Source: Pseudoalteromonas sp. P1-9
Lineage (GTDB): Bacteria > Pseudomonadota > Gammaproteobacteria > Enterobacterales > Alteromonadaceae
Length of the DNA stretch: 64,000 bases
Direction: 5' to 3'
Assembly: GCF_001399975.1 (NCBI RefSeq)
Contig: NZ_LKBD01000001.1
Location: forward strand, 124,001 to 188,000
The position numbers and the translations under genes are program-made. Positions 35,310-43,935 of the stretch are shown one piece after another. The notes below the pieces were generated by a model, which was not told where the DNA came from, did not search any database, and worked only from the letters and a program-made list of their open reading frames with translations. Each line of letters starts with the position of its first letter. Position 1 is the first letter of the stretch.

Positions 35310-38300
35310 TTACGATCCAATTAATTGCAGTAGATCTTGTTCACTAAAATCAGAAAAACCGTGGCTATTGCTATCGAAAAAGCGCTCGGCTAATGCGGCT
35401 TTTTCTTGCTGCATGCGCTGTACTTTTTCTTCAATACTGTTTTGGCAAATCAGTTTATAAACAAAAACAGGTTTATCTTGGCCAATACGATAAGCGCGAT
35501 CGGTTGCTTGGCGCTCAACCGCTGGGTTCCACCAAGGGTCGTAGTGAATTACGGTATCGGCAGCGGTTAAATTAAGCCCTGTACCACCGGCTTTTAAGCT
35601 AATTAAAAACACGCTCACATCGCCTTGCTGAAACTTATCAATGGCTTTTTGACGGTGGCGAGTTTGGCCTGTTAGTAGGCTGTAATCAATGCCAATTTCA
35701 CTAAGCTTTTGCTCAATAAGCGACAGCATGCTGGTGAATTGGCTGAAAATAATGACTTTTCGCCCTTCTTTTAACATTTCAGGCAGTGTATTAGCTAAAT
35801 AGTTTAATTTAGCGCTGTTAATTGCCTCGTCTGGATCGGTAGACTTACTGATTAATCGCGGATCGCAGCATATTTGTCTAAGTTTTAATAACGACTCTAA
35901 AAACAGTAACTTACTAGCTTGTTGCTCACCGGCTTCAAATATCGATTTAACTTTTGATTCAATTTGTTCACTGACTTTTTGATACAGTGATTTTTGGCTA
36001 TCGCAAAGCTCAATCACTTTTACCATTTCCGACTTAGCTGGAAGTTCTTTAGCAACTTCCGCTTTCGTTCGGCGCAGTACATATCCGGCAATAATGTCGT
36101 TTAATTGCTCGGCTCGATATGCGTTATTTTCTTTCTCAATGGGTTGTTGGAAATGGTTTTTAAAGTACGCGGTGCTGCCAAGTAAACCCGGCATAGCAAA
36201 GTCAAACAACGATTTAAGCTCAGATAAATTGTTTTCTACCGGCGTGCCGCTTAAGCACAAGTGAAAATCACCTTTTAGTGACTTCGCAAAGCGAGATACT
36301 TTTGATTGGTAGTTTTTAATGGTTTGCGCTTCATCCAAAATAATATTGCCAAAGTGCATCTGCAAATAATGTTCATGATCGCGCAGTAGCAATGGGAAGC
36401 TGGTTATGACCACATCGGCCGTTGCTGCTTTAGCTAACAGCTTTTTACGATTCGCGCCTTGAACGGCAACCAACTTTAAATCAGGTGTAAACTTTTCAGC
36501 TTCAAGCAGCCAGTTGTTTACCAAACTGGTTGGGCAAATAATTAAACTAGGCAAAGTACTGCGTTTTGCTTCTTTTTGGCTGAGTAAGAAGCTAAGTACC
36601 TGAATAGTCTTACCTAAGCCCATATCATCAGCCAAAATGCCGCCTAGACCGTGTTTCTCTAAAAACTGTAGCCAAGCTAGACCTTTTAACTGATAGTCGC
36701 GTAGCGTAGCGTTTAGCCCGTTTGGTAAGCTCGCTGTAAGACTACTCTCACTGTGCTCTAGATAAAACAACTCTGATAGTTGCTTATCTTCGATGATAAA
36801 CATTGCACTATCGCACACACGCAGCAACGTAAGCGCCGACAATGGCAAGGTAAAACGCTTGGGCCAGCGTTTTTCACCATAATACTGGTCAATCACCTGT
36901 TTTAGGTTTAGCGCATCGCTGCGGCTTACCACAAGCCAGCGATCTTGGTGATAATTTATGTAATAGCCCTTGTTCGCTTTGTTATTGATTAACGCCGCTT
37001 TTTCTCGTAACAAATTAAAATCAAGTACCAGCTGATCAACCGAGAAATTAACATCAAGTTGCAGTTTGTTATTTGCAACACGCGATAAATTGGCAACTAA
37101 CTTTGCCTCTGACGGCATATGTAACTTTTTAGTCGGCTCACTTACTTTCCACAAATGGTTCTTCAGTTCATCGCATACTTCATTGATAAACCAGTGCCAT
37201 TGCGCCTGGTTTTCATTGGCCGGTGGAAAACGAAAATATCGGGTATTAGCTTCGCTAGAAACAAGCTCTAAACCATAGTTGTTAAGCTGATTAATACACG
37301 TGTTTTCAAATGCACCATTGTGCACGGCTGTTTTGTAATTAAAACTAAGCGCCAGTGTTGGCAGTTCGTCCACTAATTCAAAACGTAAGCAAGGCTGTGG
37401 GGTGGTTGATTGGCTGTCGCTATCAACCAAATACGGCACAAAACCAAAACCGTACAAACCATTAAGTTTATCCTGCGCTTGGGCATAACTATTTTTTTCA
37501 ACCGCAGGCATGGTCAGTAATAAGCTCATTTCATCACTGGCAAGACTGGTATCTATTTCACCAACTTGTTTTGTTTCTAAATCAACAAAATAGGGTGGAG
37601 TAGTCGGCACTAATACCCAATTTTGGTGAGTATTAATGCTTAATTTAAGCTCAGCACCCAAATCATTTTCTTGCCAATCTATAGCCAATGGCTCTTTATG
37701 AATTAAGCTAAGCGGAGTGCGCTCATCGCCCCAATAACAGCGTTTGGTTTCAACGAGCTTTGCCAGTGCCAACGCGCCCCATTCACCATGTAGCGTCAGT
37801 TTACCTAACGTATTTTGCGATCGGATCCAACTAAATAGTCGAAAATCTTTTTCATCGAGATCTTTTGGTGTGACCTGTGAGCTCAATTGTTTTGCCGTAA
37901 GTGCACGACCTAATCCGTACTGATTTTCGCTACGCGGAGCAATTTTGGGCAATAACACGATGTCGTCGCCACTTTTCTCTAAACTAAATAACAATACATT
38001 AGGCGCGTGCTTTTCAGATTTAGATTTAAGCGATTCTAACCGCGTAAACCAGTCATGCAGTAAGTAATTTTTGCCAAATTCACCCGAGTGCTCAGTTTTT
38101 AATGATAAGAACACTGCGGCAATATGTTCGCATTTTTGCCCTAAACGACACGAACACGATGTGGTTACTTTAGGTTGGCCATTAATTTGTTTGATGGTTG
38201 CTTGTGGGTAGAAGGTTTCGCCTTCTTGGTTAGCCACTTCGCCATTGATTGATTTAAAGCCTTCGTTGGCTTCACGCCATAAGACAAGGTCATGACTAAG

Positions 38301-38441
38301 GTAGTCTTTCGCTTTATTGAACACAGCAGGCTTAAAAAAACGTTTTAAGAATGACTCAGTAAGTGGAAAACTGGCCAGCTCCTCGTTTTTTATTTCATCA
38401 AATAAGGCGAGTAAATCGTTTTTTGACAAGCGCTGTGACAT
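35310..38441 (-). CDS. SWIM zinc-finger SNF2-family ATPase/helicase
   Basis: About 1043 aa from the ATG at 38441; a TTG seven codons upstream is less likely. N-terminal SWIM zinc finger (CSCRLGQKCEHIAAVF), a large middle domain, then the SNF2 helicase core in the C-terminal half: Walker A DDMGLGKTIQ, DEAQ box ILDEAQTIKN, SGTPVENNLSEL, VIIFSQFTSM and motif VI QATDRAYRIGQ. This is the bacterial HepA/SWF-SNF type of ~1000 aa that translocates on DNA. No nuclease or phospholipase-D partner is adjacent, so a defence role is not indicated. Confidence 0.9.
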   Translation of the reverse strand: MSQRLSKNDLLALFDEIKNEELASFPLTESFLKRFFKPAVFNKAKDYLSHDLVLWREANEGFKSINGEVANQEGETFYPQATIKQINGQPKVTTSCSCRLGQKCEHIAAVFLSLKTEHSGEFGKNYLLHDWFTRLESLKSKSEKHAPNVLLFSLEKSGDDIVLLPKIAPRSENQYGLGRALTAKQLSSQVTPKDLDEKDFRLFSWIRSQNTLGKLTLHGEWGALALAKLVETKRCYWGDERTPLSLIHKEPLAIDWQENDLGAELKLSINTHQNWVLVPTTPPYFVDLETKQVGEIDTSLASDEMSLLLTMPAVEKNSYAQAQDKLNGLYGFGFVPYLVDSDSQSTTPQPCLRFELVDELPTLALSFNYKTAVHNGAFENTCINQLNNYGLELVSSEANTRYFRFPPANENQAQWHWFINEVCDELKNHLWKVSEPTKKLHMPSEAKLVANLSRVANNKLQLDVNFSVDQLVLDFNLLREKAALINNKANKGYYINYHQDRWLVVSRSDALNLKQVIDQYYGEKRWPKRFTLPLSALTLLRVCDSAMFIIEDKQLSELFYLEHSESSLTASLPNGLNATLRDYQLKGLAWLQFLEKHGLGGILADDMGLGKTIQVLSFLLSQKEAKRSTLPSLIICPTSLVNNWLLEAEKFTPDLKLVAVQGANRKKLLAKAATADVVITSFPLLLRDHEHYLQMHFGNIILDEAQTIKNYQSKVSRFAKSLKGDFHLCLSGTPVENNLSELKSLFDFAMPGLLGSTAYFKNHFQQPIEKENNAYRAEQLNDIIAGYVLRRTKAEVAKELPAKSEMVKVIELCDSQKSLYQKVSEQIESKVKSIFEAGEQQASKLLFLESLLKLRQICCDPRLISKSTDPDEAINSAKLNYLANTLPEMLKEGRKVIIFSQFTSMLSLIEQKLSEIGIDYSLLTGQTRHRQKAIDKFQQGDVSVFLISLKAGGTGLNLTAADTVIHYDPWWNPAVERQATDRAYRIGQDKPVFVYKLICQNSIEEKVQRMQQEKAALAERFFDSNSHGFSDFSEQDLLQLIGS

Positions 38442-38565
38442 ATCGGGGCTATAAAAAATCAATAATTCTGCCAGTATATGGTTATTTAGCTTGCGGGCAA
38501 AGCGAATTCTGGCGATTTATGACGAATTTATGATATCGATTAGCGAATGGTTAAAAATTGACATT

Positions 38566-38600
38566 AAAAAGCGCGCTTACAGGGCTGTAAACACGCTTTT
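38566..38600. terminator. Hairpin downstream of parB
   Basis: AAAAGCG and CGCTTTT arms with an internal TTACAG/CTGTAA stem, T-rich on the leftward side. Probably ends the parAB transcript. Confidence 0.7.
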
Positions 38601-38605
38601 AGTGT

Positions 38606-38636
38606 AAGTGACTACTCGTTATTGCGAGTCGTACTT
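38606..38636. other. Candidate parS centromere
   Basis: Imperfect inverted repeat AAGT-4 nt-ACTCG-6 nt-CGAGT-3 nt-ACTT, 20 bp after the parB stop. In P1-type (type Ia) par loci the centromere lies directly downstream of parB, as here. No recognised consensus; position and symmetry are the only evidence. Confidence 0.35.
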
Positions 38637-38656
38637 GGTTAACGCTAGCAACTAAC

Positions 38657-39625
38657 CTAGTTAAAGTTAGCAAGTAGCTTAGTTAATTGCTCTAAACGTT
38701 TGTCGGTCAGCACGCGATTATCAATTTTAATCACAACATCACCGCTCTTTTCGTGTTTTTGCGCGCTAATGTAGCTATTGCCCATATCGATATTTTGACG
38801 AGCGCTTGATTTAACTGGCTCTGCGTACGTTAATTCACGAGTAATTGCTAGAGCTGTTTTATCATCAGTATCAAGCGCTAGCTCAGCTAAACGCTGTTTA
38901 ACGTCAGCCACTTTTTCTGCAAATTGTTGCGGATCTTTTTCGCGGGCATCAATTAACTTTTTAGCGACTTCGCGGCCTACATGGTTTGCAGTAGGGTAAA
39001 GCGATAATACTTCTTGTGGCAGTTTTTCATAGGCTTTCAATGCATCAGCTATTGCTGTGTGCGAAACACCTTCAATTTCAGCCAGTTCGCGGTAAGAGCC
39101 TTTACGCCCTTCAGCAATTAGATCGTGTTTTGTTTGTGCGTAAGCTTGGCCTAGTTCCCATAAACTTGGCGCTATGTACTGATCAGATGACACCGCTAAA
39201 ATTTTTGCATCTTCATCTGTAAAATCTGGCGAGCTGAGTACCAGATAATCACTGCCAGAGATCATACAAGCTTTACGACGACGCGATCCTGCCAGTACCA
39301 CTTCTTGTTCACCTTGTTGCCAACAAAGGGCAGGGTGTTGGTTGCGGCCATCACTTTTGATGCTTGTAATAATGTCAGCGACTGACTTTTCGTTCAGTAA
39401 CGCTTGTACACGGCGGTTTTTACCATAAACGTCTGTACTTTTTGCAATATCTGCATTTTTGATCAGTTTGCAGTACAGTTTAATTTCACGGTTAGGATCC
39501 GATGGTGCAGGCATAGTGATCTGATCACCGGCTTGTGCGTTTTCTAATAAAGCGTCTAAACTGCTCGACTCCACTGTTGTTGCAAATGGATCGATGCGAG
39601 TATCATTCTTACGTTTCTTTGCCAT
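38657..39625 (-). CDS. parB: ParB centromere-binding partition protein
   Basis: 322 aa. N-terminal ParB/Srx-like part (NRRVQALLNEKSVADIITSI, VLAGSRRRKACM) and a central helix-turn-helix (GSYRELAEIEGVSHTAIADALKAYEKLP). The C-terminal region is likely the dimer domain. The length and the neighbour ParA with an N-terminal HTH indicate a type Ia plasmid partition system rather than a chromosomal Spo0J system. It lies 13 bp after parA. Confidence 0.92.
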   Translation of the reverse strand: MAKKRKNDTRIDPFATTVESSSLDALLENAQAGDQITMPAPSDPNREIKLYCKLIKNADIAKSTDVYGKNRRVQALLNEKSVADIITSIKSDGRNQHPALCWQQGEQEVVLAGSRRRKACMISGSDYLVLSSPDFTDEDAKILAVSSDQYIAPSLWELGQAYAQTKHDLIAEGRKGSYRELAEIEGVSHTAIADALKAYEKLPQEVLSLYPTANHVGREVAKKLIDAREKDPQQFAEKVADVKQRLAELALDTDDKTALAITRELTYAEPVKSSARQNIDMGNSYISAQKHEKSGDVVIKIDNRVLTDKRLEQLTKLLANFN

Positions 39626-39638
39626 TGTAAAACCTAAA

Positions 39639-40874
39639 TTAAGCTGTTTCTAACTGACATTGTGTTGACGACCAGTTTGAACGGATCAACATTTCTAGTT
39701 CATCAACCACATCTTTGATGTTTTCTTGTGATTTTATTAAAGACTCGCGACTGGCGAGACTGTCAGATGTTTTTTGATCGAAAATTGTATTGAAAGACGA
39801 GGAACTTGCGGTAATTGCAGAGCTATGATTAATCGGATAACTCATCACCTGACGGCCAAACGCACTGCGCACATCTTTAACAATATCGCGCTGTGAGTGA
39901 TTGCCTTTAACATAGTTAGTTACCAAGAACTGCATAAAGTCCCAACCATTGTGACCCAATGCCGCAACCGTATGATAAATTTCACCTAAACGCTTTAAGT
40001 ACTTGTTGTTAGCGTCAAAATCTACCGCTTCTGGGTGAACCGGTATTAACATCGATGTTGATGCCATTAATGCATTGTAAAACATAAAGTTAAGTGATGG
40101 TGCTGTGTCGATCAAAATAATATCGAATTGATCTTCAACGGGCTTAATCACTTTATCGAGCAACTTATGATAATGCTGTGATTCTTCATACCCTTTGCCT
40201 TCTTTTAGCTCTGTTGCAGTTTCGTGCTCAAAGTAGAAGTCGTCCATACCTGACGGTAAAAAGCGAATATTTGGAATATGCGTTGGCGCAAATGCACTTG
40301 ATACTACATCGGCCCATGTCTCACCGTCTTCAAGATCAATACAATCACGCATCAGATCGCCAACGGTAATTGGCTCAGGTTCTGCTGGTGGAAAGAAGCT
40401 TGTAGAGGATCCTTGTGGGTCAAGATCAATAATACCTATGCGATAGCGTTTAATATTTGTTGTTGCTAATGCAGCAGCAATATTAACGAGACTTGTGGTT
40501 TTACCACAGCCACCTTTTAAGGAGTTAACAACAATAACTTGTAATTTATCACCTTCAGCGCGATTATCTGCGGGAATACCTAAGATATCGGCCATTTGAT
40601 AAATATTACTTAGTGTATAAGCATAATGACCATTTGCCCCTTTCTTAATATCAAGGTGGTCAAAATCGCCTTGGTCATGACGACGTTTAAGCGTGCGGTT
40701 GTTGCATCCTAATAAGTCCGCAGCTGCTTTTTGCGTATACGTTCTTAATTCTTTTTCATCTGTCTTAATATGAGCGCGATAATGTTGAATACGCCCTTCA
40801 AGAGATTCCTCAGCTACTTTTGCAGTGGCTTTTAATAGCTTATAGGTACTTAACGCATTTTGAGTGATTGTCAT
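39639..40874 (-). CDS. parA: ParA partition ATPase, type Ia
   Basis: 411 aa. A ~105-residue N-terminal region carries a DNA-binding helix-turn-helix (AADLLGCNNRTLKRRHDQGDF). The deviant Walker A motif is K120-GGCGKTT-127 with both signature lysines, and the Walker B-type segment IILIDTAPSLNF follows. Type Ia ParA proteins act as motors for plasmid segregation and, when ADP-bound, as repressors of their own promoter. A dyad ACAC-tac-GTGT type site at 40,887-40,898, 12 bp upstream of the start, is a candidate operator. Confidence 0.94.
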   Translation of the reverse strand: MTITQNALSTYKLLKATAKVAEESLEGRIQHYRAHIKTDEKELRTYTQKAAADLLGCNNRTLKRRHDQGDFDHLDIKKGANGHYAYTLSNIYQMADILGIPADNRAEGDKLQVIVVNSLKGGCGKTTSLVNIAAALATTNIKRYRIGIIDLDPQGSSTSFFPPAEPEPITVGDLMRDCIDLEDGETWADVVSSAFAPTHIPNIRFLPSGMDDFYFEHETATELKEGKGYEESQHYHKLLDKVIKPVEDQFDIILIDTAPSLNFMFYNALMASTSMLIPVHPEAVDFDANNKYLKRLGEIYHTVAALGHNGWDFMQFLVTNYVKGNHSQRDIVKDVRSAFGRQVMSYPINHSSAITASSSSFNTIFDQKTSDSLASRESLIKSQENIKDVVDELEMLIRSNWSSTQCQLETA

Positions 40875-40886
40875 AGCTAAACCTTA

Positions 40887-40898
40887 ACACTTACGTGT
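40887..40898. promoter_or_regulatory. Candidate ParA operator
   Basis: ACAC-TTAC-GTGT dyad 12 bp upstream of the parA start codon. Type Ia ParA represses its own promoter through such a site; direct evidence is only the symmetry and position. Confidence 0.35.
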
Positions 40899-41203
40899 AA
40901 TATGCAAATGTCCATTAAATTTGCTGTTTTCACTATTCTATGACGACATCGTTTTAATTGAAAGAAAAAAATACAGTTTTATTGCGTTATAATTTTACTT
41001 AAAGAATAAGAAATAAGTTTAAAGGTGGTTAAATACTAAGGTATTAAAGACTAGAGCTGTGAATAGTTGATCTAACTGTATGTAAAACATCATTTTATTA
41101 TTTTTTTTCGGATCGACTTTATACTTGGTAAAGATCCGTTCTATATCTACAGCGAGATCAGCCTTTTACTGACTAGTTTTTATATTCACCGTTAATGTAC
41201 AGT

Positions 41204-41212
41204 TTATGCACA
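41204..41212 (+). promoter_or_regulatory. DnaA box TTATGCACA
   Basis: Exact match to TTATNCACA within the origin. Confidence 0.65.
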
Positions 41213-41363
41213 GCGTAATTCACAAAAAAGGTCGTTTAGATCAGGTTTTTACTAAGGTAACGCTTTGTAATTGTACAAATTTTTAAGGAATTACTTAGAT
41301 CGTGTTAATTAAGATCGGATCCTAACTTGGTTGAGATCAGATCCCTACTAATTCGATCTTGAG

Positions 41364-41372
41364 TTATCCACA
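41364..41372 (+). promoter_or_regulatory. DnaA box TTATCCACA
   Basis: Exact match to the strongest DnaA-box sequence, in the middle of the iteron array. Confidence 0.75.
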
Positions 41373-41731
41373 TTTTAAATTTTGAGAGCCCATTTTTACT
41401 GGCTCAGAACCGATTTTTACCAACTGAGGGCCTGTTTCTCTAAAAAAAACGCTATTTATACTAATAAATCGTGCTTTGAGTTGGTAAAATATCGTTCTGA
41501 AAACGATTTGTTAGTAAAAAAGTGATCCCAGTACGTCAAAATTTGATTTGTCTGTGTGTTTTTTACACGAAACAGTCATGTTTATTTCGTTTTATATATT
41601 TTTAGTTGGTAAAAATTTGATCTGAGCAAAAAAAACGAGGCCAGATCACAATTTTACTAACTAATTTAATTAACTTTAGTAATGATCTGTGATGATATTA
41701 ACAGATAATAAAAATTTAGATGGGAACTTGA

Positions 41732-42949
41732 ATGTCTAATAAAGTAAATATCTCGGTTGAGAATTTGCCGGATACCTTACGTGGGCAGATCCATGGCGTT
41801 GAAAGCGCTATTGATAATGAAAATTTGGCATTGTTTACCGATAATAAAGATGTTCGTGTTCCTATTGAAAATGCTCGCCACGATCTTCGCGCGTACTCAA
41901 ACACTTTTAATCATTATGATCTTTGGGGCCGTTTTGTGCGATCGGGTCATAAAAAACTGCCGGTAGAAGAAGCGCCGGGCAGAACGATTGTTACTCGACG
42001 TATCTCTGAACGCATTGATGGTATTCAATACGAAGGCGAATTAAAAATTACGCCTGCGGTTGTTAGTACCAAGCAGCAGGGTGAAGAAAAAGAGTTTTTA
42101 GTCTGGCCATCTGATCGCGAAGAAAAAGTAGAGCGTGCACTTATCCGCCTCGCTTCAAAAGGCAAAATTGTAAAAATTAACTTTAAATCGGGTATTCAAT
42201 ACGCGGTTGTATTCTCTATGAATGAGCTGGCACAAGAACTTAAAAGTGTTGGTCAGTCAATGCCTTACCCTCAAATTAAAGAGGCGTTAGAGGCGCTGCA
42301 AGGCTCTAAGCTGAGCTTTAAATATTCAGCGAAAGATACCAAAAATACTGATGTTGATGACTCGTTTTATGAGTCGAATATGAACTTTTTATCGTCGTTA
42401 CATTTTAGTGGTAAAAAAGGTCAGGGTGGTAATATTAAGTGTGTTGCTTGTCTTAATGCGTTCGTTCACAACATGATCGATAATCTTGAATACAAAGGCT
42501 ATTACTTTAACCGGGCACAAGAGCTTAAACGTGGTTTATCACGTTGGATGATGCTACGCCTTTATCATTTGTGGCGTTATGCCGCTCCAGGAAAAACACA
42601 TCACTTCCGTTTATTGTCGATTATGGAAAAGTACGGATCAATTACAGGTGATGAAGAAATTACCGAGAACAAACTTAAAGCTTTGCGTCGTGATATGACG
42701 ACAACGATGAAAGATTTGATCAGTAAAGGGGTGATTTCAGACTACACCATTGATAATGTTAAAGATGATAAGTCTGGCAAAATTGTTGATTACGTCTATG
42801 AAATGTTCCCAACAGATGATTTCTGTGAAGAAATGCTGAGCCTGAACAAGCAGAAGAAACGCTTGGAAATTCAAAGCGGTAAACGCATCGCCGATGACGC
42901 TATTGTCATTGACAACGAAGAAGATATTGTACAAATCGTTGAAGATTAA
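41732..42949 (+). CDS. Plasmid-type replication initiator protein
   Basis: 405 aa, basic, no membrane segments. It has tandem winged-helix-like regions (around residues 105-200 and 255-340), consistent with a plasmid Rep initiator, and lacks any AAA+ Walker motif, so it is not DnaA. It is also too short and dissimilar to be Vibrio RctB (~660 aa). It follows the iteron region directly and has parAB on the other side, which defines its role. Repression of its own promoter through the nearest iterons at 41,606-41,689 is likely. An intrinsic terminator at 42,972 lies inside the next, convergent gene. Confidence 0.82.
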   Translation: MSNKVNISVENLPDTLRGQIHGVESAIDNENLALFTDNKDVRVPIENARHDLRAYSNTFNHYDLWGRFVRSGHKKLPVEEAPGRTIVTRRISERIDGIQYEGELKITPAVVSTKQQGEEKEFLVWPSDREEKVERALIRLASKGKIVKINFKSGIQYAVVFSMNELAQELKSVGQSMPYPQIKEALEALQGSKLSFKYSAKDTKNTDVDDSFYESNMNFLSSLHFSGKKGQGGNIKCVACLNAFVHNMIDNLEYKGYYFNRAQELKRGLSRWMMLRLYHLWRYAAPGKTHHFRLLSIMEKYGSITGDEEITENKLKALRRDMTTTMKDLISKGVISDYTIDNVKDDKSGKIVDYVYEMFPTDDFCEEMLSLNKQKKRLEIQSGKRIADDAIVIDNEEDIVQIVED

Positions 42950-42955
42950 ACGCTT

Positions 42956-43819
42956 TTACGGTGTTTCTAAGAAAAGTCGCTCAATTAGGTAGCGACTTTT
43001 TTTTGCGCGTGTATCAGGCTTTTTAGCATAATCGGTAAGCTTGCCAATTTTTGTAACCTTTTCAGCGTTAAATAAAATAAACGGTAGCGCAGCACTTACA
43101 TGATAGCGATCGTTGGCGCTAAAACGCACGTTGACTTGGGGCGAAACCCGAATAGGTCGACGAATACGCAGCTTTTGATTTTCACTTAAACCCACTATTC
43201 GTTGTTTTTCTTGTTCAACCATTGCTTGCCATGTTGCTTTATCTTGCGTGATCATCGGTTTATGGCTTTGGTTTTGTTGTAAAAAGGTAAGTGCCTGTTT
43301 TGCGCTTAAGTGTTGAATCGAATGTTTATGCATCCAAGTAAATCGCACGGAATACGCGCTGCGGCTTTCACAAAAGATCTGTCGATAAAACGCTAAGGTG
43401 ATCAAGTTGGGAATTGTACTGTGAACGAGTTCAAAGCGGGCGTCTTTGCTTTTTTCTGATAATACAGTTTGCTTAAAATTCTGTTTTTCTTGATTAATTG
43501 CGCTAATAAGTGCTCGGATTTCGGGAGCATCCCCTTTAATACCAATCACCCCAGGGTGGCGAGTAAGTAGTTTTCCACTTAATTCGGGCTGTTTAAATAC
43601 ATCCTTAAATGCCGAGCAACTTTTATTGAGCGCATCTAATCCCTCAAATGGCGTGACGGGAATTTCGCTAGGAGGGCTGTGGTTTTCCGCTTCTTTTACT
43701 TTTGGTAGTTGATAATAATGACAAAATGCGAGATCTGAATTAACTAACGCGTGTTGTAATTGTTCAATTAGTTGGGTGCACTTATCAAAGTGGCTGCGTA
43801 GTAAAAAACGTTTATTCAT
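42956..43819 (-). CDS. tus: Tus replication-terminator (Ter-binding) protein
   Basis: 287 aa (E. coli Tus is 309). Aligns with Tus along most of its length. RHPGVIGIKGDAPE corresponds to Tus RLPGVLCYQVDN, ARFELVHSTIPNLITLAFYR to [20 protein letters not shown], and KLRIRRPIRVSPQVNV to KLKIKRPVKVQPIARV. The C6-trapping pocket residues Phe140, His144 and Leu150 are present as Phe129, His133 and Leu139; Gly149 is Asn138. Tus-Ter blocks the replicative helicase from one side only. Convergent with rep, 6 bp apart. A tus gene beside a replication origin implies control of fork direction. Confidence 0.92.
   Translation of the reverse strand: MNKRFLLRSHFDKCTQLIEQLQHALVNSDLAFCHYYQLPKVKEAENHSPPSEIPVTPFEGLDALNKSCSAFKDVFKQPELSGKLLTRHPGVIGIKGDAPEIRALISAINQEKQNFKQTVLSEKSKDARFELVHSTIPNLITLAFYRQIFCESRSAYSVRFTWMHKHSIQHLSAKQALTFLQQNQSHKPMITQDKATWQAMVEQEKQRIVGLSENQKLRIRRPIRVSPQVNVRFSANDRYHVSAALPFILFNAEKVTKIGKLTDYAKKPDTRAKKSRYLIERLFLETP
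42972..43004 (+). terminator. Intrinsic terminator of rep located inside the tus 3' end
   Basis: AAAAGTCGCT/AGCGACTTTT stem, 8-10 nt loop, then T8. It ends the rep transcript although the bases are C-terminal tus codons. Confidence 0.85.
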
Positions 43820-43935
43820 TCTTTGATCTCTCGCGATACTGAGTGTTTGATGTTATTTACTGTTGCCGACAAGCACAAGCTTTATGCGCCATTTTCTGAT
43901 ATAAACGCAGTATTACCAATCAGTTAAATTGTTTC

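Larger units (their letters stand above)
41125..41689. repeat. Iteron array (consensus TTRGTAAAAWDKTGATCTGR)
   Basis: Plus-strand copies at 41,125-41,142, 41,481-41,500, 41,511-41,529 and 41,606-41,625. Minus-strand copies at 41,154-41,172, 41,237-41,255, 41,404-41,423 and 41,641-41,660. A shortened copy at 41,675-41,689 lacks about four central bases, and partial ones lie at 41,386-41,402 and near 41,334-41,349. Two subtypes appear: those ending GATCTG and those ending GTTCTGA. Mixed orientation is unusual for plasmid iterons, which are normally head-to-tail. Expected ligand is the adjacent Rep protein. Confidence 0.8.
40875..41731. other. Predicted replication origin of the chromid
   Basis: 858-bp non-coding region between divergent parA and the replication initiator gene. 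It is AT-rich, with at least seven 20-bp iterons in both orientations (listed separately) and two DnaA boxes of the TTATNCACA type: TTATGCACA at 41,204-41,212 and TTATCCACA at 41,364-41,372. Long A/T runs near 40,960-41,110 and 41,575-41,605 are candidate unwinding elements. Position next to rep and par plus iterons and DnaA boxes make an origin call strong; the exact start site is unknown. Confidence 0.88.

Noticed and set aside
35310-38441. SNF2 gene as part of a DISARM- or other defence system
   Set aside because: No methylase, DUF1998, phospholipase-D or other partner is adjacent; only a WYL gene, which is separated by a terminator.
40875-41731. Canonical chromosomal parS (TGTTTCACGTGAAACA) near the origin
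   Set aside because: No match; the ParAB pair is plasmid type Ia.
43820-43935. Possible cobalamin riboswitch before btuC
   Set aside because: The gap is only 116 bp, too short, and I see no B12-box-like sequence.
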